Shown piece by piece: positions 1 to 8,281 of a DNA stretch of 64,000 bases. A program made the translations under genes and the position numbers. Origin of the DNA: Amycolatopsis alba DSM 44262 (GTDB lineage Bacteria; Actinomycetota; Actinomycetes; Mycobacteriales; Pseudonocardiaceae); assembly GCF_000384215.1 (NCBI RefSeq), contig NZ_KB913032.1, positions 7,711,605 through 7,775,604 on the forward strand. Reading direction: 5' to 3'. Below the pieces are notes generated by a model that saw only the letters and a list, made by a program, of their open reading frames with translations, was not told where the DNA came from and did not search any database. The number at the start of each line of letters is the position of its first letter. Position 1 is the stretch's first letter.

Positions 1-852
1 CCCATCGCCAAGATCGACAGTCTCCATGAGCAAGCCTGCTTCGAGTTCTACGAGGGCAAACGAAACGATTTGATCAACCTGCTACCCGGCGACGATGGTT
101 TTGTTCATTCGCATTTCGCGGTGACCGATTTCGACCACCGAGTACTAGACGCGCCCGACGACCGGCGGGAAGAAGAGATTCTTCGCGAACTGCACAGGAT
201 CGAAAACTTGCAGGTTGAAGCACTACTTGACTTCCTGGGCCCCGTCGATGCCGACCAGCACGTCATGGACTCCGGTTGCGGACGAGGCGGCACGTCTTTT
301 ATCGTATACGACAGACATCACTGTTTCGTTCGTGGTGTCGACTTCTCACCGTACCGCCTCGAATTCGCAGGGAAGATCGCCAGCCAGCGCAAGGTCGAGG
401 ATCGGGTCACGTTCCACCAGAGCAATATGACTGGCACCCCGTTCGCGGACGACACCTTCGATGTGGTGATCAACAACGAATCACAGGAGCACCTGGAAAG
501 TATGGACGCGCTGTGCCGCGAAAATTCACGGGTGCTGAAGCCTGGCGGCCGGTTCGCTGTCGCGACGTGGGTCGCCGACAGCTGGAAAACGCAACAGTCG
601 GAAGAAGTCACAGCGATCGACTCCCACTATCGAACCCGAATTCACACTCGAGCGACCTACTTGCGGGCCATGGTCAACCACTCCCTGATCCCGATCCGAC
701 TGGATGATCTCACCGAAGCAGCGATACCTTACTGGCAGTTGCGCTCCGAGTCATCCCATCGCAGTGGCGTGGAACCTTACTTCCTGTCCGCCCTCGGGAA
801 GCGAATCATGAACTATCTATTCGTCATCGCCGAGTACCAACCGGGCGCATAG
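1..852 (+). CDS. Prenyl-diphosphate C-methyltransferase (GPPMT/IPP-MT family), 5' partial
   Basis: SAM-dependent methyltransferase of the family that C-methylates geranyl or isopentenyl diphosphate before chain elongation or cyclisation. The frame is open from base 1, so the start lies outside the window; 283 codons are visible. The SAM-binding glycine motif DSGCGRGG lies near bases 265-290. The segment INNESQEHL near base 475 matches the NNES segment typical of GPP 2-methyltransferases. The upstream histidine/aspartate-rich part and the C-terminal PYWQLR segment also fit. It sits 47 bp upstream of a polyprenyl diphosphate synthase gene in the same direction, which supports a role in making a methylated prenyl precursor. 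Whether the substrate is GPP, IPP or another diphosphate cannot be told. A decayed paralogue lies at 14050. Confidence 0.85.
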   Translation, partial: PIAKIDSLHEQACFEFYEGKRNDLINLLPGDDGFVHSHFAVTDFDHRVLDAPDDRREEEILRELHRIENLQVEALLDFLGPVDADQHVMDSGCGRGGTSFIVYDRHHCFVRGVDFSPYRLEFAGKIASQRKVEDRVTFHQSNMTGTPFADDTFDVVINNESQEHLESMDALCRENSRVLKPGGRFAVATWVADSWKTQQSEEVTAIDSHYRTRIHTRATYLRAMVNHSLIPIRLDDLTEAAIPYWQLRSESSHRSGVEPYFLSALGKRIMNYLFVIAEYQPGA

Positions 853-899
853 CTGGAGTTGCTGCCGTACTGCGCGAGCGGGCACTTGGAGGACAAGAC

Positions 900-3128
900 A
901 TGCCGACGGAAACAAACGAACACGTGCAACGTCGAGTTGCGGAAGAATTGGAGAGATTCTTCGCGCACAAGCGCAGAGAATTCGGTGATCGCCGTCTGCG
1001 GTCGGTACTCCCGGTGCTGTGCAATTTCACGCTGGCGAGCAAACACATCCGGTCCCTGTTCTGCTATTGGGGATGGCGCGGCGCGAGACCTGGCCCGAGC
1101 GAACCTGACCGAGAGCTGATCTCAACATGCGCCGCTTTAGAACTACTGCACGCCGGCCTTCTCGTCCACGACGACATCGTTGACGGCGACGACACCCGAC
1201 GTGGACAGCCTACGGTGCGCCGCTCCTTTGCAGACATCTCGCCGCACCCGGCGAACGCGAACCGGCAACAGCGGACAGGCGACGACGCAGCGCTGCTCGC
1301 CGGAGACGTTCTGCTGACTTGGTCTGCTGAACTGCTCCACTCCATCGACACATCCCATAGCCGCAAAGACGCCATGATGGCGCACTTCTACCAGATGTGC
1401 AATGCAGTCACCCTCGGCCAGCTGACCGAGGCATTCACCCCCGTCCAAGGGAGTTCCCTGGCCGACGCATTGGAGATCAGCAGGCTTAAGACCTCCAGCT
1501 ACAGCATAGAAGGACCATTAGCCCTCGGCGGAGTTCTAGCGGGCGCGGCACCGGAAGTTCTCGACGTGTACCAGAGATTCGGACGAGGGCTAGGTGAAGC
1601 AATACAACTTCTTGACGACGTCGTAGACGCCTTCTCGGGAATCGAAGACTCGACGCGGGTCACGCCAGAGGTTATCGCGGAGCTGCGACAACCGAAACCG
1701 TCCTCGTTAATCCTGGCGGCCACCGAACGCGCACAACCTCATCAGGCCGCTCGAATAGCGCGTCTCTACGGAGACCCCTATCTCGACGAGGCGGGTGCCG
1801 CCGAGCTTCAACAGGTCATTATCGCGACTGGCGCCCGAACCGCAATGGAAGAGATGCACCGCCAGCGTCTGGCAACAGCACTGGAGACTCTCCGTGAGCT
1901 ACCCGACCCGGGCGAAGCGTGTCACGAGTTGACAAATCTGGCGAAGATGTTCGCCGGCAGCCTCATCCGTCACGCCGACTCCGTGCCGCCAGCCGGTGCA
2001 GCCGGTGATCCGCCAGTACCGTCGATCACGTTCGGCTTGACGTCGACGACAGGACCTGCGGACTACGCACCGAACGTCCAGGTACTGAAGGCAAGGATCG
2101 AACAGTCACTCGAAAAATTCATCGAAGAGCAGATACAGGTTATCGACACCTACGAGAAAGAAACTTTGTTCGGTTTACTCAGGCCTTACCTCCTCGAAGG
2201 CGGTAAGAGATTGCGGCCAATTTTCTGCTATTGGGGTTGGCGTGGTGCCGGCGGCGAGGACAACGACCAGATAGTTCGCGTCGCGTCGACGATCGAACTC
2301 TTTCATCACTTCGCAGCCTCGCAAGACGACGTAATGGACGAAAGCGCCTTTCGCTGGGGTCGACCCACTCTCCACCGCACGCTAGCCGACCTGCATTCCA
2401 AGTCTGACTGGATGGGCGACAGTGACAAGTTCGGGGCATCGATCGCGATCATCCTCGGTGACCTATGCCTAACCTGGGCGGATGATTTATTCCACAACTG
2501 CGGACTGCCACCGGAGCGGCTTTTCACCGCGTGGCCGATATACCAAAGCATGCGTCGCGAAGCACTTATCGGCCAATACTTGGACGTCGCCAGTGTTACC
2601 CGTGATCCCGCGGCACCGCCGCGACTTTCGCAAGCTTTAAAGGCAATACGATACAAAAGTGTCGGATACACAATCAAGTTCCCATTACTACTAGGGGGAA
2701 CACTCGCCGGCGCCCCATCCAAACTACTCGACACATATTCGGAATTCGGCCTACCCTTCGGAGAAGCGTTCCAGCTGCGCGATGACCTGTTCGGCGCCTT
2801 CGGCGACCCGAGGGTGACCGGAAAGCCCAATCTCGACGACTTCCGCGCAGGAAAGGAAACCGCACTGATCGCCTTGGCTGTAGAGCGCGCCAACCCGGCA
2901 CAGGCCAAAGTCATCACTCGGCTCTACGGAAAACCCGACCTTGGAGATGCCGATGCGGAGACACTTCGGGAGGTTCTTGCTGCAACCGGTGCCGCCGACG
3001 CAGTCGAAGCAATGATCAGCGAGAGGACCGACAGTGCTCTTCGCATACTTGCCGAAGCTCCTGTCGAGAGGTCAGCCGCGTCCGCGTTGCGCGACCTCAC
3101 CCTCGCCTGCGCGTGGAGAGAGTCCTGA
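900..3128 (+). CDS. Tandem-fused double polyprenyl diphosphate synthase
   Basis: 742 residues containing two full trans-isoprenyl diphosphate synthase domains. Domain 1 (about 1-350) has Asp-rich motifs DDIVD at 91-95 and DDVVD at 239-243. Domain 2 (about 390-742) has the canonical IPP-binding GGKRLRP at 434-440, DDVMD at 476-480 and DDLFG at 628-632. In domain 1 the GGKRxRP segment has become ASKHIRS (46-52), so its IPP site is degenerate although both Asp motifs survive. Both domains share the unusual string FCYWGWRGA just after that segment, which points to internal duplication. Synthases of this family are usually single-domain proteins of 300-370 residues. The start is set by GGAGGA ten bases upstream of the ATG. 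Chain length cannot be predicted; domain 1 may be regulatory or act on a different allylic substrate. Confidence 0.9.
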   Translation: MPTETNEHVQRRVAEELERFFAHKRREFGDRRLRSVLPVLCNFTLASKHIRSLFCYWGWRGARPGPSEPDRELISTCAALELLHAGLLVHDDIVDGDDTRRGQPTVRRSFADISPHPANANRQQRTGDDAALLAGDVLLTWSAELLHSIDTSHSRKDAMMAHFYQMCNAVTLGQLTEAFTPVQGSSLADALEISRLKTSSYSIEGPLALGGVLAGAAPEVLDVYQRFGRGLGEAIQLLDDVVDAFSGIEDSTRVTPEVIAELRQPKPSSLILAATERAQPHQAARIARLYGDPYLDEAGAAELQQVIIATGARTAMEEMHRQRLATALETLRELPDPGEACHELTNLAKMFAGSLIRHADSVPPAGAAGDPPVPSITFGLTSTTGPADYAPNVQVLKARIEQSLEKFIEEQIQVIDTYEKETLFGLLRPYLLEGGKRLRPIFCYWGWRGAGGEDNDQIVRVASTIELFHHFAASQDDVMDESAFRWGRPTLHRTLADLHSKSDWMGDSDKFGASIAIILGDLCLTWADDLFHNCGLPPERLFTAWPIYQSMRREALIGQYLDVASVTRDPAAPPRLSQALKAIRYKSVGYTIKFPLLLGGTLAGAPSKLLDTYSEFGLPFGEAFQLRDDLFGAFGDPRVTGKPNLDDFRAGKETALIALAVERANPAQAKVITRLYGKPDLGDADAETLREVLAATGAADAVEAMISERTDSALRILAEAPVERSAASALRDLTLACAWRES

Positions 3129-3132
3129 CGTC

Positions 3133-4128
3133 ATGAGGACCCCACTTCCGTGGTCGCAGACCCTGGATTCAGCCGGCATCGTGGACCCCCTACTTCGCCG
3201 TGACTACACCTGGTGCGCCCACTACTCCCGGCGGCGCGATCTACCCTTGCACTTGGCTCTGCGGATTATCACTCCCGCACGCATCCAGCCACAGGTGCTG
3301 GCCGGAGCAGCGTTCTTTGGCTACACGGACGACCTGGCGGAACGTCCGCCCACCCGATTCTCCCGAGCCCGGCTCGACGACTGGGTAGCGTCGACTGCAA
3401 GGAGCATCGAATCCGGAAAGTCCTCACACCCGCTCATCCGTGCATACTTGCACGCTGCGGCGACGCGAAGACTTTCGCACGACTGGCCACTTGGACTGCT
3501 GCGCTCCACCGAGTCGGAGTTCGACTTCCGCGGATTCGCGGACGACCAGGCCATCAGTGACTACGTGGAGAGCTACACACTCCCAGGTGGCATGTGCTGT
3601 GTCGGCATGTTGTACGAAGGCGGCCCAGAGAAGGACAGCCTACGATTCTGGCGACATTTTGCTCAATTCACACAACGTGTGGACTTCCTTGCCGACTTAT
3701 CCTCCGACATGCAGAACGGCCGTCTGAACCTAGCCTACGATTCTCTCCAGCGACACGGCGTAACATGGCAGGATCTGTGGGAACAGCGCGACACTCCAGG
3801 CATCCGAAAAATGCTCGAGGAGACATATGATCGGGCCTCCGAAGCAGGCGAGCTGGCACGCGCTTCCCTCGAATCCGAACGCCGCGGGATCCGTTTTGGC
3901 CTCGGGATCATCCTTGACCTTCTGGGGCACATGCTGGAAGACGCGCACTGTGGCTTTTCGTCGGTCCTGAAAAAGCCGATCGCGTTTCCTGTCCTGGCAC
4001 TCCCGCGAGCCGTTGTCAGCTCAGGCAGGAACGTCGGGTTCCCGGGTTTGCGGATTGGCAACTTCCTTCGAGGATCTAGCCTCGAGTTACGACACGAGTT
4101 CAACGCCAGGTCCAGGAGTCAGCTTTGA
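3133..4128 (+). CDS. Squalene/phytoene synthase-like head-to-head prenyl transferase
   Basis: 331 residues. The protein fits the squalene/phytoene synthase family: an N-terminal CAHYSRRRDL segment (28-37), a first Asp-rich motif TDDLAE (65-70) and a second DFLADLSSD (184-192) followed by NGRLNL. Family members condense two prenyl diphosphates head to head, or act as class I cyclases on one. The ATG at 3133 is four bases after the stop of the double prenyl synthase, so the two are probably translationally coupled and the product of one may feed the other. A longer frame opens at 3034 but overlaps the upstream gene heavily, so the ATG was chosen. The normal family motif is DxxxD; both aspartate clusters are present here. 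The product is unknown. Confidence 0.8.
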   Translation: MRTPLPWSQTLDSAGIVDPLLRRDYTWCAHYSRRRDLPLHLALRIITPARIQPQVLAGAAFFGYTDDLAERPPTRFSRARLDDWVASTARSIESGKSSHPLIRAYLHAAATRRLSHDWPLGLLRSTESEFDFRGFADDQAISDYVESYTLPGGMCCVGMLYEGGPEKDSLRFWRHFAQFTQRVDFLADLSSDMQNGRLNLAYDSLQRHGVTWQDLWEQRDTPGIRKMLEETYDRASEAGELARASLESERRGIRFGLGIILDLLGHMLEDAHCGFSSVLKKPIAFPVLALPRAVVSSGRNVGFPGLRIGNFLRGSSLELRHEFNARSRSQL

Positions 4129-4436
4129 CGGTGTAGACACCGGAGCGAACGTAGAGGCATATCGGGCGCTGGAGCGGGAGCGACAGCGCGGTCAGGTCGA
4201 GTTAGGCGACAGTAGCGCGAGTGACCACACGGCAGAGTGACCACGACGTCGGCTGCCGCTGATGACCTTCAGACTGGACTACGCCACCTGTAACAGCCGT
4301 ACCGAGGCGTGCGCGGGCTATCAATGGTGCGGACGGCTCGTGCAGACGTGCGCCACTCTCTGCGGGCCATCCCCGACCTGCGGGAACCGCGTGAGGGCCT
4401 GACCACCGTCGATTACATGGCCCAGGCATCGCCGCA
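4129..4436. other. Gap between terpene genes, possible decayed 5' end of the terpene synthase
   Basis: No complete gene is seen. An Arg-rich frame from 4309 gives a short peptide that could be a shifted remnant of the missing N-terminal part of the downstream terpene synthase, but no DDxxD motif was found in any forward frame. Confidence 0.3.
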
Positions 4437-5291
4437 ATGTCCCGGCGCCCACAGGCCCCGGGACAGCACTTCAACCTCGTCCCCTCACCCGAACAGGCCG
4501 TCACCTTCACCGAGTACTTCGACCTGCTCACCCGCCATTGCGGCCGCGAGATCATCTCGCTGCCGTTCAAGGAATGGGTAGCGCTGTCCGGCAACAAGTG
4601 GCTGTCAGGGCTGAGGGAAGCACTACTCGCTCTCGAGCGAGCCGTGCCCCCGGACAGCCTACAGATATTCCGCGCTGAAAACCTGGCCTGGCTCAGCGGA
4701 GAGGCCTGGAAGCTCGCGCTTCACCGCAGCAACGACACACCCACGATCGGCCAATACCTGCGGTTGCGGTGGCAAAAAGGCGGAGCAGGCCACGCGGCCG
4801 CCTTCGCCGCTCCAGGAGCCGACTATGCGATGAGTACCGCAGAACTCTACGACCCTGTTGTGCGAGCCTTCACTCAGGCCACCCTCTACCCCTGCCTGTT
4901 CCTCGACGACCTGCTCTCCTCGGCAAGAGAACAACAATTCGGCCAGGTATCGCTGAACATCAATTCAGTTCCGGCTCACGAGCACGACCTCGACCCTACC
5001 TCGGCCCAGGCCAAAGCCTGGGAACTGTACGAACGGCTAATCTGCCTCATGCTTCGCCTGCAACGGCAACTCCTGGCCGACCCTCGCCCCGCCGTTGCCC
5101 GCTACGCCACGGAACTTCCACATTGGCTTCCGGCCACCATCGACTTCAGCATAAACAGTGCCCACTACCACGACCTGACAGACATCCGCGCCACCGAGCA
5201 GATCGCCCCACCTACCGTCATCATGACGGACAAGCCAACCGTGTGGAGTCCAAACAATCTGACACCCCCGCCGTACAAGGACCCCACCTGA
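4437..5291 (+). CDS. Class I terpene synthase-like protein, N-terminus apparently short
   Basis: 284 residues resembling the C-terminal two thirds of a bacterial class I terpene cyclase. A Trp-rich helix (WLSGEAWKLAL, 85-95) leads to PTIGQYLRLRWQKGG (102-116). An NSE/DTE-type metal triad follows as D157-D158-x-x-S161-x3-E165, and a WxxxTxxxxxxxxHY segment replaces the usual RY near the C-terminus. No N-terminal DDxxD motif is present. Typical enzymes carry it roughly 100 residues before the QYLRLR segment, which here would lie at or before the predicted start. The frame is closed by a TGA at 4392. Either the gene has lost its 5' part or this is a divergent short enzyme. Bases 4129-4436 upstream hold no convincing complete gene. 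Confidence 0.6.
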   Translation: MSRRPQAPGQHFNLVPSPEQAVTFTEYFDLLTRHCGREIISLPFKEWVALSGNKWLSGLREALLALERAVPPDSLQIFRAENLAWLSGEAWKLALHRSNDTPTIGQYLRLRWQKGGAGHAAAFAAPGADYAMSTAELYDPVVRAFTQATLYPCLFLDDLLSSAREQQFGQVSLNINSVPAHEHDLDPTSAQAKAWELYERLICLMLRLQRQLLADPRPAVARYATELPHWLPATIDFSINSAHYHDLTDIRATEQIAPPTVIMTDKPTVWSPNNLTPPPYKDPT

Positions 5292-5294
5292 CCG

Positions 5295-5360
5295 TGGGAC
5301 CACGTCACCCCATGAAGAGCAAGGCATCGCACGGTGAACCATTCCCCTGCGAGCACGACC
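5295..5360 (+). repeat. Dispersed repeat copy 1, downstream of class I terpene synthase
   Basis: About 66 bp closely matching 17449-17515. Shared blocks include ATGAAGAGCAAG and GCACGGTGAACCATTCCCCT. Both copies lie immediately 3' of a terpene cyclase gene on the same strand, so they may be a remnant of a mobile element or of a duplicated cyclase 3' region. No function is evident. Confidence 0.7.
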
Positions 5361-5580
5361 ATGTCCACATGCCAGGCCGTACATCACACGTGGTGGCCAC
5401 GTGAAGCCCCGCGGCACAGATGCCGATCTCGGTCGAAACAACTCCTACCAGGCTCCAGGAAGGCGTTGACAATCTTCGACAACCCCGACGAAAGGGCCGA
5501 GACGATCAGAGCTCCTGACCGCCGAAGTACCCGATTGCCGCAGAGCTGCGACGGGTGGTGTCGGGTCGCGGGGTGTCGGA

Positions 5581-6534
5581 TCAGTCGGTTTGCCAGCTGA
5601 GCACCACGCGACCCCAGTCGCCGAATGCACCCCGGCTCCCGTGAAAGCCCGTGCCGCCGACGGGGCTGTCCCCGAGCCCGCCCAATCCTCCGGGACCGCC
5701 ATCGCCTCCATCGCCGCCGGAGCCGAACTGCTCGAAACCGGTACCGCCGACTCCGCCTGTGCCGCCCTCGCCACCCCTGCGAGAGCTGCCTGGGACCTCC
5801 GGGCCCTGGCCGGACTGTCCGGCGGCACCGTCGGCACCGGCGGCACCGGGTTTGTCGTCGAGGCGGCGGCCGCGGACGAAACCCACGTTGCCACAGCCGG
5901 TGTGGGCGCTGCCCCGGGCACCGTCGCCACCGGGACCGCCGGGACCGTCCGAACCGTCCCTGACGCCGCCATTACCGCCGCGTCGGCCGGTCTCCCCGGG
6001 GCGGCCGCCGGCGCCACCCTCGGCGGCGGCGAGCAAGGTCGCGAAGGTGGGCCGGCCTGTGCCCAGCCAGATGCCGCTCTCCTCGCCTCGCCCGCGGCCG
6101 GGCAGGCTGTCGGCATTGACACCGCGGCCCCCGAAACCGACCACGACCGTGAAAGTCTGACCTTTGTCGAAGCGCGACACCCGGCATTTGCCGTACTTGC
6201 CGGACGCGCCTCCACCACCTGCGCCGCCCCCGCCACCACCGCCCCCCACGCCGGCCAGCTGCCAAGGTACCGAGCCGCCAGCGCCTCCCGTGCCGCCGCG
6301 GCCGCCGCCTCCACCGGCCCCCCACACCTGCACGGTGATGTCCGCGTCGGAGGGGGCGGTGAACGTGTACACGCCGGGCCAGCCGAACACGACCTGCGCT
6401 TCCGCAGCGTGCGCGGCTGGGGCGGAGACGACCGCGCCGGCTATCCCGGCCGACAGCGCCACAAGGGTCACGCCGATCCGGCCCAGCCGCCGCCCCGGAG
6501 GCCCGGCGGGTGCCGGGCGAGAGGTAGTCATCAT
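5581..6534 (-). CDS. Secreted glycine-rich protein
   Basis: 317 residues with an N-terminal signal peptide ending near AHA-AEA (about residue 44). A short beta-type segment follows (GVYTFTAPSDADITVQVWG), then long Gly-rich tracts with GGxGG repeats, ending in GRVVLSWQ. Three such proteins occur in this window (5581, 8568, 30075). They share the YTFT..VWGxGG opening and the GRVVLxW ending but differ in the middle. Such Gly-rich exported proteins are common in actinomycetes and their roles are mostly unknown. A good ribosome site (GGAAGGAG) precedes the ATG at 6534. The antisense frames here are Pro-rich shadows. Conserved cysteines are present, for example in KCRVSR and GCGN, and may form a disulfide. 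Confidence 0.75.
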   Translation of the reverse strand: MMTTSRPAPAGPPGRRLGRIGVTLVALSAGIAGAVVSAPAAHAAEAQVVFGWPGVYTFTAPSDADITVQVWGAGGGGGRGGTGGAGGSVPWQLAGVGGGGGGGGAGGGGASGKYGKCRVSRFDKGQTFTVVVGFGGRGVNADSLPGRGRGEESGIWLGTGRPTFATLLAAAEGGAGGRPGETGRRGGNGGVRDGSDGPGGPGGDGARGSAHTGCGNVGFVRGRRLDDKPGAAGADGAAGQSGQGPEVPGSSRRGGEGGTGGVGGTGFEQFGSGGDGGDGGPGGLGGLGDSPVGGTGFHGSRGAFGDWGRVVLSWQTD

Positions 6535-7227
6535 GGTTGCTCCTTCCCAGTCGCGCCGCTCTGCCCTGTCCGGGACGCGCGGCTGACGCGATCAGCAGAT
6601 TCCTGCAGACGCGGGCTGAGCCCGCGGCCCGGCGACATGTCCACTCCCGGAAGGGACGCGCCGACGGCGACCTGGCACTGAACGACGGGATCTCCATCCC
6701 CGCGGATCGCTTCCCTGGCGGGCGCTTGCCGGACCCTGTAGATCAACGATGCAACCATAATTACTGTATAAGTCGCAGCATCTTAAGCCGAATGGCTCAA
6801 CAGGCGTCGGGTTCTTGACGTGCCGTGGTTCCCGCCCGTGCGGGCGGGAACCACGGTGGAGAGCAGGCGCGGAACGCCCTGGATCGCGGGGGTTCCGCCG
6901 CGAATGCGGTGCCGGCAGGTGTCCTCGTCCGAGCACAGCGGCCACGGACGGCTGACTTGCCGGCGTAGCCACCGATGGGTGGTTACCTTGCCAGCAGAGG
7001 CTGTGGCGGACGGACGTGCCCACCATTACACCTCTATCGCCAGTGACAGAGGTGATTCGTGCTGACATCGGGCGCGGACAGCGTTGACGCAAAGTCAGAT
7101 GATTCGTCCGGGCGGGTCCACACAGCTGACGTATCGCCACGTTCGTGTGAAAACCCGAGGATCAGGTTCTTCTCCCTGCGTGGCAGGGAATCTCTGAAGA
7201 GTTATCGCGTCCGAAGGAGGGGCCGAC
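6535..7227. other. Intergenic region with AT-rich promoter-like patch
   Basis: No gene is supported. An AT-rich patch around 6755-6785 (ATAATTACTGTATAAG) stands out from the GC-rich surroundings and is well placed as the promoter of the leftward glycine-rich gene. A perfect 16-bp inverted repeat is at 6823-6856. Confidence 0.4.
6823..6856. repeat. Perfect 16-bp inverted repeat
   Basis: CCGTGGTTCCCGCCCG and its exact complement are separated by two bases. This could form a strong hairpin or cruciform. It lies between divergent genes rather than after a stop codon, so an ordinary terminator role is not obvious. Confidence 0.7.
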
Positions 7228-7404
7228 ATGAACGACATACGCAGTGAATCAGCGGGACACGAGAAGCGGGCCATCGAGGCCGTCGAAAAGAACCTCAACG
7301 CGGTCGCTCAGGTCCACGCGACCCTCGCGGTGTCGAAAGCCATCAACAGAATCGCCGACTTAGCCGACCAGGACACCGAGCCCGGCCCAGCCAATGATCG
7401 CTGA
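7228..7404 (+). CDS. Small acidic helical protein, unknown function
   Basis: A 58-residue protein not resembling any family recognised here. It is supported by an excellent ribosome site (GAAGGAGG, eight bases upstream), an ATG start and a strong hairpin 26 bp after the stop codon. The sequence is charged and likely helical (for example AIEAVEKNLNAVAQVHATL) with an acidic tail. It stands alone as a monocistronic unit. Confidence 0.6.
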   Translation: MNDIRSESAGHEKRAIEAVEKNLNAVAQVHATLAVSKAINRIADLADQDTEPGPANDR

Positions 7405-7429
7405 AGGTTCCCGCCATTCACGCAGGAAT

Positions 7430-7467
7430 CCTTCTCCTGACCGCATAACTGTGTGGTCAGGAGAAGG
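7430..7467. terminator. Rho-independent-type hairpin
   Basis: A perfect 13-bp stem (CCTTCTCCTGACC with its complement) around a 12-base loop, just downstream of the small gene ending at 7404. No clear T-run follows, as is common in high-GC hosts. Confidence 0.75.
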
Positions 7468-7593
7468 GCGTCCAAGCAACGAGGTGAACCGCATCGGGAC
7501 TTTCCGCTCGATCTCGTGAGGTCGCCGTCGAGATCAGTCCGGTCCCGTGTCCTCGGCTGTTCGTTCGAATTGACCTGGCGGACAGGGGATTCA

Positions 7594-7811
7594 TGCGGCT
7601 CGGACTGAATCTGGGGTATTGGCGAACAGGGTACAGGTGGAGTACCTCGACTTGGCGACGGTCGCCGACGATCTCGGGTTCTCGTCGGTGTGGGTTTCAG
7701 AGGTCTTCAGCTCGGACGCGGTGAGCATCGTGTCCTGGATCGCGGCGCGCACCCGCCGGGTGGACGTGGGGACCGCGGTGATGCAGATCCCCGCGCGGGC
7801 ACCGGTCGTTC
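7594..7811 (+). pseudogene. Truncated luciferase-like F420-dependent oxidoreductase
   Basis: Starts MRLGLNLGYW, the usual beginning of class F420-dependent luciferase-like oxidoreductases. It then shifts frame and continues as VEYLDLATVADDLGFSSVWV, SDAVSIVSWIAARTRR and VDVGTAVMQIPARAP, all standard for the first quarter of that family. The match stops abruptly at about 7811, where a leftward ankyrin-like remnant abuts it. About 70 of the usual 330-350 residues remain. Confidence 0.75.
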
Positions 7812-8218
7812 ATGGTTGCAGCAGCTCCGTCAGATCGATGGGGACCCGTACTGGCCCGTGGCGATCTCGGCCGGAGTGTTCCTGTTGCTCTCGGTCGCGG
7901 TCTTGTGTCCGCACCGTGGTCGAGCAAGAGCTTGGTCATCGCGCCGGCGGGCGACTACGCCATCGGATGACCGCGAGGCGCAGCGGTGTCACGCCCGGCG
8001 TGTAGACGGTCTGGAAGTCCGCGCCGGCGTCGAGCAGCGTGCGGGCGGCCTCGGCCTGGCCTTCCTGGACCGCGAAATACAGCGGCGTGTAGCGGCTGCG
8101 GTGCACGGTGATGTTCACATCGACACCCGTCGGCCAAGCGACGCTCGAAGGTGCCGATATCGCCTTTTTGTGCCGCGTAATGGAGTTCGTCGCGTCCTTC
8201 GCGGTCCAGGTTGGTCAT
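7812..8218 (-). pseudogene. Frameshifted ankyrin-repeat protein remnant
   Basis: Read leftward from the ATG at 8218, the frame begins MTNLDREGRDELHYAAQKGD. A frame change follows to VNITVHRSRYTPLYFAVQEG and LLDAGADFQTVYTPGVTPLR, a further one to MTKLLLDHGADT, and another to NTPAEIATGQ near the end. These are ankyrin-repeat consensus pieces (TPLxxAxxxG, LLxxGAD, TPAEIA). At least three frameshifts are needed, so it is not functional as read. Its 3' end runs into the oxidoreductase fragment. Confidence 0.65.
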
Positions 8219-8281
8219 CACACCTCGATTCCGTTGTTGCGACGAGAGGTGCTGGTTGGCGCGGACGCTGCCCTCGGCTGC

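Noticed and set aside
5590..6681. Long Pro/Ala-rich forward frames, including collagen-like or polyproline proteins
   Set aside because: They are antisense shadows of the glycine-rich gene on the minus strand: GGC/GGT codons read backwards give Pro and Ala. The same applies around 8927-9502 and 30434-31279.
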